Shown here: in pieces, positions 23,501 to 37,900 of the stretch
How the letters are laid out: each line of letters opens with the position of its first letter
Numbering within the stretch: the stretch's first letter is position 1
Assembly (NCBI GenBank): GCA_030248195.1
Contig: JASAND010017771.1
Location: forward strand, 1 to 64,000
Reading direction: 5' to 3'
Source of the DNA: Trissonchulus latispiculum
Lineage: Eukaryota; Nematoda; Enoplea; Enoplida; Ironidae
Length of the DNA stretch: 64,000 nucleotides
Notes under the pieces: model-generated
What the model saw: the letters and a program-made list of their open reading frames with translations, nothing else
Databases searched by the model: none
What the model was told of the DNA's origin: nothing
Position numbers and translations under genes: made by a program

Positions 23501-25908
23501 GCCACAAAATTTCTCCTGGGATTCAGTTCATTTATAGATTTTAATATAAATGGTATTTTAATTGTGGGGTATGCTGCTCTGCCTGTTTGTAGTAAATAAT
23601 TGTGAAAACTTCAGTCTTCAGCTTGCGTTTATAAAGATTTGGCGACTGGATATATTTTGTTAGGGCCAAACCAGTCGGCCGACTTAATCGTTTTGCAGCC
23701 CTTTTTTTGGCAATCTAAATTATTCTCTACTTAATCTTCTAGGGTAGGGCGGTTTTGCATCCTTGTCCGTGCCTTGCGGGGACCTCTCTAGATTGTACCT
23801 ATTACTAAAAAAATTTTAGATTCCTTTATTGCAACAGCAGCAAACTCTGCATAGGAAGCCAGCAGTCGGATCAGTATGCTGTAGCTTGCTCCTATAAAAA
23901 GTTAAGCTTAAAAGACTACCAAAAATTGCAAAAAGCGGTAATTTTGATAGTTTGTTAAGCTTAACTTTTTATAGCAGTAAGCTAGAGCAAACTGTTTTAC
24001 ACCATTAAATAGAACACATCTCGAGCATTCCAACGATGTATAAATCATGCTCTAAAGTTCTGGTGATCTCTTGCAATAAGCCTTTGAAGGTGACCAACTC
24101 TTTTTGGGGGGGGGTAAAGTTAAAGAGATCCCAGCAGTCTAAATGCAAGCCACAGATTCTTGCATTTTGATCGAATATATAGATTATAGTTTTGTGCAAA
24201 AATTGGTTCAAATCCTAGCTACTATAGTATACTCGGAATAAAAGACGTTTCTAAAATGGAGTAAAGGAATTTAACAATGAAAATTTTCCCGTTTAATTAC
24301 ATCATATCGTCCTGGAAATCGTTTTTGCGAACAAATTGGTAGACCCCTATCTATACAGAAATATTGTACAAAGGCTAATTTTGACTGCAGTAAATTGCGT
24401 CCCCAGCCAGCGAGTTCCTATGTATCTGTTCGCATGATTAGTTTCTGCAGTGAAAAGAAAAGCAAAGTTTTGAAATAGAGAAAAATGTAGACCATACTCG
24501 GCGGCCGTTAACGCATCCTTACGCGCGCCAAGGCAATGGAAATTCTTCGTGTGTGTGAAAATTTTCAAAAATTTCTCTCTTAATTTCACTTTGTATCTTA
24601 TCAAAACAATTCCTGGGGATGAACTTTCTTTGTTTTCCTATGTCAGTATCAGTAGAAGTGATAGGAACACATGGGGAGTGCTTGCTCTTGCGCACCAAAA
24701 GTGTCACTTTAAATTCGTTAAATTAAAAATGAATTGGTGCAATTTCGCGGGCTCGGCTTTCACAATCAGTATGATAGTAGTTGTCGAAGAAACGCATTTG
24801 CTGTTCCGTCGTATGGCTTTGGTGACTTTTTGTTTGTCAAAGTGGTGCGTAAGCTTCCTGTGCAACAACTTAACCTAAACAGTGTTTTATAGCACATTGA
24901 CTCAGCAAAATTACATTTTCGGACATTGCTGTTTGGAAAAATCAAGACATGCATTTTATGGAAAAAACAAAAGTTTCGATAGCTATTTCGATAATTTTTT
25001 TTACTGTCACGTGATAATTAACTCGTACCTTTCTGTTCACTAAAACTTCTTTATTGAACTGAGGTCAGGAGATCAAGAGCTATAAGTTATCCTTTAGTAT
25101 ATGTTATTGACCGTAGTAGCATTCAAGAAGCACATTTTCTATTAAGTCTAATGAGAAATTTAGATTAGCAGTGTCTGGTACCGTTCCTTTTCGACGATGG
25201 ATTGAATTAAACCTTAAACCTGCCAAAACCTTAAGACTAAAGCTGCAAAGTTATACTTATTAGAAGTGCATAAAAGGGCTTTTGCTTAGGTTCAGAAACC
25301 TGTGCTGTGATGTATATATCTTATTAAAGTGTCGGCAGAAGCATTTTTGCTTTTACTGTTGAACTGCTTTTGCGAAATTTACAACACATTGTGTATTGTT
25401 GCTGAAGTTATGATTAACGGTTAATAGCTACAAAAGCAATGTAAAAATCGTCTAAAGCACTTGTAGCAGCTCTCGCTTATTCCATAATTGGTGGCATGTT
25501 TAAGTGGTTTTTTCAAAATTATTACTAAAGCAAATTTATGCACTTATCAGTAACAGTTCAGTTATAAACACTAAAGCTTAATTCAATAACAAAACATTCT
25601 TCACACTAAAAGTGCATTTTTTAGCAATTTAACTTTCATCTCAACCTAAATTGAAACTTCACATACCCACATGCACTAAACGTAAAACTGCATTTTATTG
25701 CACCTTTGAAATGTACTTAAATTTTTAAACGCTCTCTCTCAACTTGACTAATTTAATTAGCGGATCTCTGAGGCGCAAAAACCATCAATCTGACAGGATT
25801 GGGAAAAGAGGGGAGGCCGGTTTTAGTCATTTCATTAACAATTTCTCTTTGTCTTAAAACTGTGTTGTAACTTAATTGTTGTCTGTATCTATCTTTCTTC
25901 TGTTTCAG
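20541..25908. other. Non-coding stretch upstream of the coiled-coil gene
   Basis: No exon could be supported here. The acceptor at 25907-25908 means at least one further 5' exon of the coiled-coil gene, coding or untranslated, must lie to the left, but I cannot identify it. The only structure is the hairpin at 23.9 kb. Confidence 0.35.
23884..23990. repeat. Inverted repeat of about 28-bp arms
   Basis: TATAAAAAGTTAAGCTTAA and its inverted complement flank about 45 bp. It could be a small fold-back remnant; no function is evident. Confidence 0.6.
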
Positions 25909-25942
25909 AGTAACATCTGGCTGCCGCAGGAATCCCTCCTTA

Positions 25943-28900
25943 ATGCAATCTTCTGCCCAGCTGCCCTCCAGCTGTGTGATTTCCCCCTGGCCTAATTCCA
26001 GCTCTACCAGATATTACCAGGGTCGTTCCATCCGAATGGACCCTCCGGCCCCCTTGGAAATATCTCAGTCCCAGAGCTCCCTTCTGGCCAGTTCGGACGA
26101 GTCGCCGTCGATTCAGAAGCGAAATGCCGCTGAATCGAAGAGTTTTAAGCTTCCCTCCAAAGATCCACATCCACCCGGCAGCCCCCTCAGGGACCGAAAA
26201 GGCTCCCTATCCCATCGATTTCCCGCCAAATTTCGCCAAGGATTCGTGTCCAGTCTCTATACCACGGCCACGGCTGCCTCCACTGACTGTCGAGAACAAG
26301 ATGTCACCCTAGCCAATGGCGATCAAGCGAAACCAACTCCATCCCAGAGCTTACATCCGAACAACGGGTTGGAGGAGTGCATCACTCTGGGGAAATCGGC
26401 CCAGAATTCCGTGATTGGTGTGGATAGTCCCAGTCGGGAACGGAAATTCACGGCCAGGGTCAGCAAGAGTTTCTACGATCTGACGAGTGGGGATCGCCTC
26501 AAGTCGTGGAAATCGAAATTGCCCAATGTCCGAAAGGCCAAACCGAAGGAACCGTCGGGCGACAGTCGAGACAAAACTGATGGCGGTTTCACTCAGGATT
26601 TCGAGAAAACCTGGGTTTCTCCCTTACATCAGACTCTAGCTCGACCGGTCGGCACTACGGAAATCGTCAAAGTTATCGACGGTGAAAACGGTCAGTCCAA
26701 CCAGCCTGAAGATCCGTACGACCTGGCGCTGGGATCCTACGTCACGGATGAACCAGGAAAACTCCGGACCGGAAGAAAAACGGAAAACGGAATCGGAAAC
26801 GGACCCTGGATTCGAAATCAGGGCGAAGGATCGAATCGACGGAGTCGGAAAAGCCTGCCAGTCACAGCCGCTGCTGCTGGCGAGTCCGGAAGCAGCGGTT
26901 TTCGACTGGCAAAGGAAGGCTACTCTTCCCAGGACTTGGCCAGCGGGAACTATGCCTCAATCTACGCTGAACTGAGTCAAATCACCAGAAACCTGAAGGA
27001 AGAGGAAATGCTAGAACAGATGAAGTTGGAGGATTCCAACATCACTCCCCCACCCACCTCCCCTTTGATCCCACCGCCAGCCAATATCACACCGATGAGC
27101 GGAGTAGCCTATAACAAGGTTGGGATTACGTATTAAATATTAAATCTTGTTGAGTAAATTATTAAATATTAAATAATTGGAATTGAAGATTTAGTATATT
27201 TAAATATTTAATGTCAGTCTAAATTAGCCTGGAGTATTTTACTTAGCACCAGTTAGTCAGCAAAATCGGAAATGAAATAGTTTCGTTAACTGATCAAGCA
27301 TAAGGTCATGTACCGCAAAAGCAGTATACTTTCAGTTTTAATTTGAGCCTTCTTTCTGGTTTTTGTTGTTTAGAGAAATAGCTTAGACAGAAATTTTTTG
27401 TAGGGTTCGTTGCAGATAAATTGATTTTCTTCCTAAATGACTCGAAGTGAAGGGAAGCGAATCATTGTGAAGACAGAAAAACAATAATTTCTACTACCAT
27501 TCCACTTTACCTAGTTTCAGTCAATTTTTTCAGTTCATTCAGTCATTAACCTTCAAACTAGAATTGAAATTGAGTGGACGAGGTTCAGTTTCTGCTTAAT
27601 TTATTTCGATGTCTAAATAAGAAAACTTCTCATTTATGAAGATAGATCTGCACGTTTCAGATTTGGGATAGCATTTGCAGTTTCTATCAAAAACTTCTTT
27701 TAAAGTCCAACTCTATACACTTTCACACCTGCTGTGTCTGCGAAAATTAGTTTCTGCATGAAATCACTGAAAAATTCAGTCCTCAAAACGCTCAGACAGT
27801 TAGGTAACACCTTTTGTAGTTTACAGTTTATTTACCTCAAATAGTAAATTTTGTACAATTAGGTCCATTTTAATAGTCATGCGAAACAGTTTGCATATGT
27901 TGTACAACAGCAATAAAAGGTTGATTTTCAGCGTTTTTGCACCCACTTTTCCAGCTTAACTCAAATTACAGTTTTACACTTTTACAACTTTTATTGTAAA
28001 CTTTAAGCGTTTTAGTGATGTACTTTTAGTCTCGTGCGTGGCTTTGGGATTTTGACCTCACAGTTTCCTGAGTTCGATTCTTGACTTGAGGTATACTGTT
28101 TACTAAATCAGATAAGCCTTCATTTCCATATAAAAGCTAAGCTGACAAAGAAATCGTTTGCTTTCTGCGACTGAACTGTAGGTCTCTATCGACAAATTAT
28201 CGACTTTTCGGGTCTTATCTCGATTACCCCCCCACCAGTCAAAATCCTTAAAACTTGACCAAATGAGCTAAAATTTGGTGTGGGTATGTTTTCGACAACG
28301 CTGAGTTCAAATATTGCGAAATTTTTCGATTTCGCGAAATTCATTTTTTCGATTTCTAAGGGAGGACCAAGGGAAACCGAAAAATATTTCGTCTTGGATT
28401 TTGCTGAAACGTTTAGGGTGTTCGGGGCCGTAGAACATGCATTTGAAGTATGTTTTTCCATTCAACTTTTTGTTAGCTCAGTATGACCTGAAGATGTAAG
28501 CTTTTATTGAGATAAAGAAAACCTGAATCGAAAAACGGACTTCAGATTCGTTTTCTACGACCCCGAACACCCCTATAACAACAACTTTTCAGCAAAATCG
28601 AAGACAAAAGATTTCCCTTGGTCTCCCCATAGAAATCGAGTAAAATCCAGTTTTGAGAAATCGAAAGATTTTGCGATATTTGAACTCATTGTATCGTACA
28701 CCTACACCAAACCTTAGTTCATTTAGTCAAGGTTTAGGGATTTTGAGTAGTGTGGAAGAGAGGCTTTTCTACTCAACCATGGTGCACTGCTTTGGTTGAA
28801 CCAAGAGTACATAATACACAAGAGTATGACAAGCGTCATACGCTATGCATTATAAGCCTGTTACATCCTCTGCACGCTATCGGCTGACCCCCTACCTAAA

Positions 28901-31900
28901 TCAGGCCCCCCTTGACCCCGCCCCTATCTAGTAACGTGGTCCAAACGGGAGATCGGGGTCAGTGTCCTATCCTATCCTATCTTCTGATCCCCTATCCAGA
29001 TCAGACCCCCTCACCCCGCCCCTGTACTTGTACGGGGCCCAAACGGAGGAACGGGCTCGTGTTTGTATATGTATTGTGTACACTGTTGTTAAATCATACA
29101 AGCTTATACCCGCTGCATAAATCGTGCCCCCGTCAAGTTTAACATGTAAGTATAGTAACACTGACCCCGATCTCCCGTTTGGACCACGTTACTAGATAGG
29201 GGCGGGGTCAAGGGGGGCCTGATTTAGGTAGGGGGTCAGCCGATAGCGTGCAGAGGATGTAGCAGGCTTGTAATGCATAACTTATGAGGCCTGTCATACT
29301 CTTATGTATTATGTACTCTTGGTTGAACTAAGTAAAACACACCGGCTTGATAAACACCTAAATTCCTTCACCGTTACATTAGGGAGAATTCTTAAGCCAC
29401 CAAATTATGACTTTTTATTCCGCTAGTTATTCCGCTAGAGCGGAATACCTATTATGGGAAAACTGTATGTTTTCTGTGTACTTCTATATTGGGCTTAGAA
29501 AAGCTCCTATCTTTAACATGTGGCTAGCTATGCATCATTTTTTGCTTAGACAATATGCAAATTAGATGAATTGTAAGACAAAAGCGCAGTCAATTAAAAG
29601 ATCTCTACCTCATAAATCTATTCCATTTGTCTGCAAACAAGTACGGGCTGGCTGTTCTTAAAATCCCTATAATTTTACGCTGCAGCATCAGATCAGCACA
29701 GCTGAGGAGATTTATCCCGAGGACTTACGATTGAAAAGTACGCTTTATGGACTTTCCTTTAGTTTCATGAAACTTACCTTTTACTGTATCCATGTCAGAT
29801 ATGCGAGATTAATTATTCGGCAGCTTCAGTAAATGTGCTTCGCTAATCATAGGAAGTAATGGTAACAAAAATAAATGGATTTGTTGCCATGCCTGATAAC
29901 ATATTTTGGCATCTATGGGGTATCCGACACCGGTTCAGTTGCATGGTTTGGTTGCGAAAAGTCAGCAGCCGGCAATAGCTGCCCGCGAAAGTTTCTTCTT
30001 CTGAGCGACTTCATTTTATTTGGTACAGCCAAGAGTACATAATATAAGAGTGTGCCACTAGGCACACTCTATGTTATCAGAGCAAAAACTATGCTCTGCT
30101 CGCTAAAGGCCCACCCCCCGCAAATCAGACCCTAGTGACCCTCCGCAAATCAATACCTAGTCGAAACGGGGGTACGCTCACTCGCTCTATGTTTATGTAC
30201 TTAAGCTCGAAAACAAAACAGTGCGTGCGCGAATTTTGTGCCTGTTTCGAGCTTTAGAACAAACATAGCGCACAAAATTCTTTGAAGTGAAGGGTCTAAT
30301 TTGTGGGGGGGGCCGTTAGCGAGCAGAGCATAGTTTTTGCTTTGATAACAGAGAGTGTTAACTTCCTTTCTCGCTGCAAAACTGTTTTCAGTTCGACTTT
30401 TGCAATTGAGTCCTGTGAAGGTGCTACAGAGACCGAATATGAACAATCGCTAACTATTTGGTGTTTGATTATGAACATGGGGCTCCCAATGTGGTCCCGA
30501 AATTCAAATAACTCAATACTGAGTCATTCAAATACAGCTTCCTTAATGACAAAAGCGGAAATTAACGAAAGACAAAAGAAATTTGTAAACTGTAGTGTAG
30601 GGCTTTGCAGTACATCCTAAGATTTGTAAGCTTTGTGCCTGCAGGAGTGGAGAGCTTGCCGAAAGGCGTACGCCCCGACAACTCGTTGAGAAACAGAGTG
30701 ATTGGAAGTTTTGCTGTCAACAGCTAAATTTTAATTTCTTTAGTCAAAGTTTTCATTCCGGGCTTGCTTCCAAAGACTGCTTCTCTTCCATGAATTGGAA
30801 ATTTTCGGGACAAAAATTGCAAATTCCGCTTGAAAATATTTGAGATGAACGTGAATACAATATTCCAAGCTTGAAAACACAACAACTCCGACGGCTTAAA
30901 GCAGGCATACCGGCGTAAATTATGTTAATCGTACAAGTGAGAAGTTTTTGGTCTACACTATGCAAAAATTATATTCAGACAATTCTCAGCTGAGGAATTT
31001 TGCCCCTTTTGGGCACTACTTGTTGAACTTTATTACTGCAGTCTGCTCTACAAGCTTTCTTGCTTTAATTTTCTTGTAACCCATTTTCCAAAATATTATT
31101 GTCAACTGCAGGGGAAACAGTTTTACAGCCATAAACCTCTTCGGGGTGCTGTACCTAACGGCGGAATTCTCAGCGAAACCAACATTTTAATGCCTAAAAT
31201 TTGCAGCAACTATTTATTGGCTGTCTTCTATAGCTTAATTGGGGGTCTTAAAATACCTACAACCTGTGCCTTTAGCTCGGTGGTCTTCGCAAACTGAGCA
31301 ATTTTAAAATTTTGTTACCTCAAAATTATTGAGTAGAGTCTTGGGTCGGACAGCTGCCAACCACTGTTACGTCTTGTTACTAAATTTCAACTATAGCGCA
31401 AACCTTTCACTTAGCACCGACCAAGACAACGTTTCTCTGGCTTTCAGAAGTTTGTAATCAATGCGAAAGGCTAGCGTTTAGAATTATCCAAAATGTCTCT
31501 AAAGTTTAGAGAGTCACTTCAGACGACCGGACTGCGTCAGGTAATCTGAGCTTTGTCAACTTTAATTCCACCTGGACCAAACAAAACTATATTTGTTTGA
31601 CCGTTTGCAGCTGCAACTTAACATTCTCCCCCGCACTCAAGAGCACTTGTGGACCCCTGTTCTAATGCTTCGATAAACACATTCTGTTATGTGTAAGCTT
31701 ATACTGGAAACATCCCTTACAAGTAGCATTTTTGTAGTTTTGTATCATAGGCTTTGTAATCAGCACTTTGCAGGAAACTGATCTATAGATGAAATTTCTA
31801 ATTTATGAATTTTCAAATTTACAATTATCCTTGTAGGTGCAGAAATTTTACAGCCACATAATTTCTTGAATGATTCATGAGTTGTCTTTCAGTCGCGCCT

Positions 31901-34900
31901 AGAAGATTTTTACAACGATTTTTCAAATTTGTAACTTTTGCACTTTTAGACTTCATAAATAATTCATTGAATAATTTTCGCCTCTACTACAAAATGATAC
32001 TGATTAAATATTAACCACTCTCTTCATAATTTATTCATAAAGATTCAAGTATACATTAATACCTTAGTAATTATTCATTATGATAGTAACATTAAGGGCT
32101 CAATCATACCAAATTATTTTAGGCTAAACCTAATTAATAATTTATTTTCTTTGTCATTTCAGACCAACGTGATTCGACCGATCGCCTTTCGTCCCGTCAC
32201 GGCCTCTCACAGCTACGGCGCGCTGACGCACAAAGGACTGCAGGCTGAGACAGTGGCGACGTCAAGCGGCGTCAACTGCTGTCAACGCTCAGCGCTGATG
32301 GGAACCTCCAATTCTGACAATGAAGCCGACATCATTCGCAGAATTGGCGGTTTCAGCCTATCCGCGGGGCCTGGCGGAAAGTGCGCTTCAGATAATGAGA
32401 CGCCCCCCAGCGTCGGCACCGGCCTGAAAAATGGATACAGTCCCTCAACCCCCAGGTCCTTCAAACTGACCACCACTCCGGACAGTAGCACAAACTCCAG
32501 AGTACACTACTCTGGTAACAGTTCAACCACCACCACCACCAGTGACTATGACGTACCGATCCCCATCCCGCCGATCAACTCAAACGGTGAAACTCTAACT
32601 CCCACCTCCTCAACTCAGAGCTCCACCGAAAGTCACCCTCTGGCGCTGTTCTACAATCGGTCTCCCCGCTCTCAGATCCCTGGGAAACAGTATCTTTCCG
32701 ATCTTGCCCTAAGAGATCATCATCATCATCACCATCATCATCATCACTTTGCCAAACGCCCATCGCCCAAGTCAAATCACGTGACCAATCCTCTCTACTC
32801 AGTTTCCCCCTCTCAGCCGCCAATCAACGACGGCTCCTCATCGGGCTATCAGAACACCATGACCTCCACCAATTCCAATCTGAGTCGTGGAAGTCGAAAC
32901 TCCTCCGGAATCCACATCACTCCCTCTCCCTCCGATTCTGGTGTGGCTGAGCTGGAGGTTTGTCTTTTATTTTTGAAAAATAGAATAAACCACAATGAAA
33001 CAATAACATTACAAAAAATTAATATTTTTGTCATCATAAAAAGTATGTAACTTAGCTACTGATGAATTCGTGGAACACAATTATACCTCTGTTTACTGAT
33101 TTTCAATTGTATAATCACTCTATAATATTTTTGGTTGAAACTGCATTTGCTTCAGAGACAGGTTTAAATTAACGTTATTTGAACAACGAGTGTTCTGATT
33201 CAGTTATTTTTTAATATTTCTGCAACCACAAAAATGAATAGAACGGGTGATCAATTTGTTGACAATTTGCTTATTGTTTGCTCTCGAAAAGTCATCTCTG
33301 GAAATTCTGAAAATTACAATATTTTGAATTCTGAGTTACGCCTGGCAACATAAAGCAGTATTACAAATGCTCCACAGAGTAAGAAAAACGTGCCTCCTTT
33401 TTCTAACCAAATAAGGACCAGTTATTTTTTATTCATAAATTTGTAGCTACATACGTATATTTTGTGCTCGACTGGTTCGTTCTCCAATATTTACAAATAT
33501 TTTAAAAAAGGGCTTTAGAAAAGCCCTTCTAGAAAATTGAGTCGTAATTTTTTTTAAGTTTTAGTTTTTTAATTTTAGACGGTTCTGCGGGAGAAGGAGG
33601 TAGAATTGAATCATCTGAGATCAACCATGGAACAGAATGAGCAAAGTATCATGCAGGTTTGTCAGGTCTGTTTTAGCGCCTAAAACTACGGATGAGGAAA
33701 CGCACTGTGAAGCACCAATTCACAACACAGCACACTTTCACCCTTTGCAATTTTGCTTATGTGGCTGTTATCAGCACCATGATTATGTTACCGCCAGCTT
33801 TATAACTGAAATTTAAAACTGAAATTTAAAATCTTAAAATTAAAATCGTAAAATCAAAAAATATTTAAAATCAATTTTTGGTAATTTGTTTTGCGACCAG
33901 CTCAAGAAACCAGATAATAATGAAAACGCCTGCACTGCAGTCACTACAACGTCTTAGTCCGAAACAGGAGAGAGCGAATGGACCAATTTTTGCAAAATAG
34001 TATGAGTTTGTACTTATTGACAATCTACAACAGCACATCATTTTGGGATGTTATTATAACTAAAAATTCAATTAAAATCACATATAATATACGTTTCGGG
34101 TGTTTGCAATCTTATTGCAATTTTCTAGTTCTATGAAGGTTAATTTTTGCCCGTGTGCGTAAATTTCGGTTTGATTTTCAAATGGTTTTCAAATGTTGCT
34201 TGCATTATATTCATTCTTCTTCTCTGGTTATATTTAGCATGTAATTAATTATTCGAACTAGGCATTGTTTTTACGCAAATTTGTAAATGCCTTGAAAAAT
34301 CGCGAAAACAGATTCCTAAGATAACAGAAATTCTTCGACTTCGTTTGTGAAATAAAGGTTAATGGCGATAGATTGTACTGGAAACCGAATCTTCTTACAG
34401 CAGCGATTTTTCAGCCGATAGTGTTCCTGTTAGTTCGGTTTCTGATTTCCAGAAAATCCTTCAAAACTACATACTTTCTGATTTAAACCGATATAATTTA
34501 CATCACAAACTCAACATTGTCTTTCTATGGAGATAAAACTCTAGGCAAACGCTTATGTATGTAGTTTCGATTTTGCAAATTGGTACAATGCTATACATTG
34601 TCATTCATGAATTTTGAACACTGTTAAATTAAAAGAGTTAGACATTTTTTCATCAAAAATAATTCCCAACCTTAGACATATGTCGTCTGTAAGGAAAGAT
34701 CCAGTTCAACTTTAAACTGCACAACCGTTTTAAAACACTGTTTATTTAGTATACGTCAGGGGCGCATATTTTAAACTGGTAATCGTTTTTTGCACTACTA
34801 AATCGCATCTGTCTTTACATCTCAAGGACTTCTTTTGTGCTAAAGTTTGAGATATTGCATATACATGCATTTTTCGGGTTACAAAAATGTACAGTCATTC

Positions 34901-37900
34901 TACACTGTAGGGTATACGTAGATAGTTTTTCTCACATTTCGGCAAACACCTTTCGCTCTGAATAAAACCAGTTGAATGAAATCGTAAAATGATCAAGGCT
35001 TGTAGTTTTAACAAAAAATTTACAAGCCACTTTTTTCGTGTTAAATGTTGACACGAGGGACATTTTCAGAGTTTAGAATTTGATGCAAAAATTGGTCCTA
35101 AAAGCGAAATTTTTGCTCAATGAACCGACGGATTTGGAGCAACGTTGGAAAACTGAAATCATATTGCAATTGACTTGACGCTTCAAACTTTTTCAAAAGA
35201 CCTGACATCCCATATCACAGAATTTTATATGAAGGCGTGAGAACTTAGCAGCCAATTTTTCTACTCTGGCTGTTTAAATTAAAAGTCGACAAAATTACCT
35301 AAATCATGAAGACTTATCAAGTTTAGTTTTCTATAACTGCATTTCACCGATTACTGATTCTCTGATTACAAGGCAAGGCACTACCGAGAGGACAGTAGAA
35401 CTTTTAAGGGCCTTTCCAGGAAAGGCATAGGTACATAGTTAACAGGTTAAGGTTAAAGTAACTAATTTCTTATCATGTCTAAGAATGGATGTCTAAGAAA
35501 GGATCAATGTCTAAGAAAGGATTAACAGAGGGAAAGACAACCTTAACTCTACCATACTCTACCCTACACTTTGCTGAAAAGGCCCTTTATAGACATACGT
35601 ACATACATACCTACATAATAATACGTTACGTAAAGTTAATTTCTGGTTTATCCATTGCTTTTTGGTTGTTTTAGGAAAAAGAAGATCGCTGGAAGGAGAA
35701 GCTGCGTGAATGGGCTGGTCGTCTGGAGCAGTCAGTGAATACTGAACAGCGATTACTGGCTCAGATTCAGCAGCTACAGGATGAACGAAGACTACTCCAG
35801 GGCCGAATCGAAGAGCTCGGTGCTGATAAGCAGGGATTGCAGAAAAAGGTTCAACTTTATAGATTTACCTAGTTTTGGAATTGATTTGAAGCTGAATATG
35901 GGAAACGGCAAATTTGGGGAGACGTTTTCAACATTATATAGGTATTTTCTCACGAAATTGTAGCAATGCAGGACGAAATATTCCTCACCTTGAAACAATA
36001 TATACTAGAGATGAGCACGGGCCGGATTTTTTTGGCCCGGCCCGGCCCGGCCCACTCCAAAATCTTGCTTGGCCCGGCACGGCCCGCAGGCAAACTTTTT
36101 CGGCCCTGCCCGGCCCGGCCCGCTCCAAGATTTGGTCCGGTCCGACCCGGCCCGCCAAAAGAAGATTTCCAAAATTTTACTAACAATATTATTTCAAAGG
36201 CTCATATGCAATATGGAAACGCTAAATTATATTACAAATGTTAAATTTTGCTGTAAAATAGGCAGAATGAGTAGATATTTAGCTAATTTTAGCGATATTA
36301 GAACATTTTCTATAGTCGATCCGGCCCGTTTCGGTCCGCGCCGGCCCGCAGTTATAAAATTTTGTCGGCCCGGCCCGGCCCGCTAACAAATGGATGTCGG
36401 CCCGGCCCGGTCCGCGGGGCGGGCCGGGCCGGCCGACGGACCGAAATGCTCATCTCTAATATATACCGTTTCCATTAGATTATCCACAAGAGATGCTCCA
36501 AGTCTGTGGGTGGTAACTCCTTCATCCAACCCTCCCCGTCCAAGCACAGTCAAGTATAGCAGCCGCAGTATATGCGCCGAATTTCACGCTTCGATTTGAT
36601 TGCAAAATGATTGCAAGAATCAGCAAATTCTCAATTTCAACCGGATTCTATCTACGTGGTCGATTGGTAGATTCAATCTAGAAGACTCACCAAGATAATT
36701 AATTTGAAAGTATGCTTCAGCAAGACTTTATAATTGGAGGAGTGAGAGTGAGACATTCAGCCTGGTGCTTTGACCCTCCAAGATGACTATATATGATTAG
36801 AGATGATCCTATTATACACTCTTGGCTTCTGTTACAGAGAAGAAGTAGTAGCCATGCAGCGCGCAGTATCTTTACATCAATAAATTAACAAATGTAAAGT
36901 TTCGGCTTAATCGTTTTGGTTTGTTGTCTTGAAGTTCAGATACATTAGATTAAAGTAACTGTACCAAACATCGGTAAATAGTAAAAATCGTAAACCGTGT
37001 CCGCGTGATCTTCATTTGGTTTTAATTCAATGTTTTTCAGTGTCGAGAACTTGAAACCGAATATTTTGAAATGAAGCGACAAATCGAGTCTCGACCGATG
37101 ATCTGCACTCGGTGCGGCCACTATGTGATGCTCCAGCAAGATTTGCCTGACGGAAAGAAAGTTGAAACTAAGGTATATTCATAAAATTCAAAGGAATCCT
37201 TTCATGAATGTCTATAGTAGCAGCGATTTAACCAGCATATGTCATGGCCCAGTTGCACCGACTGTTAATCAGTAATCAGTAACCAAAAAGCCATACTCAC
37301 ATGGCGTTACTGATTTCTGATTGTAATCATTGAAATTTGTGCAACAAATCTTACTGACTGCCGACTACTGATTACTTATTATTGGTTGTTCACCAGTAAT
37401 CAGCCGTTGGTGCAACAGAATTCTGATTTTCACCCAAGATTCATCTTTTCATTCATTTCATTGTCACCCAACATTCATCCAACAAAAACATTCAGGTAAA
37501 ACAGACAAAGCGGTGGTTATCAAAGCCATTTCCTCCAATCCTTCAGGATTGGTTTTGTTCACATTTCTGTTTGTTCAGGATTGGTTTTGTTCACATTTCT
37601 GTCCTGATCTGACTGTTCCCTTTTACTAATCAAAATCTGTGATCCGAAGGAACGAAATATTCAATGACGTCTGACGTCAAGAAACCGAGGATGGAATGGA
37701 ATCGGGGAAAGACCAGGCCTGCTTGAGAGTTGAGCCCACCCAAATAAGTATAGCTTTAACCGACAATGTGGTTGAACAATACCTTAGAATGTATACATCC
37801 AATACACTTGAAATATGTAGTTGAGATTGCCCGTGTCATGACCTAATAGGGTAATCGTGCAAGAATCTATTCAATTTCTAGAGTCAGCATCCTTTAACCA

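Noticed and set aside
35914..36386. Alanine/arginine/proline-rich frames
   Set aside because: Translations of GGCCC arrays in a hAT-like MITE.
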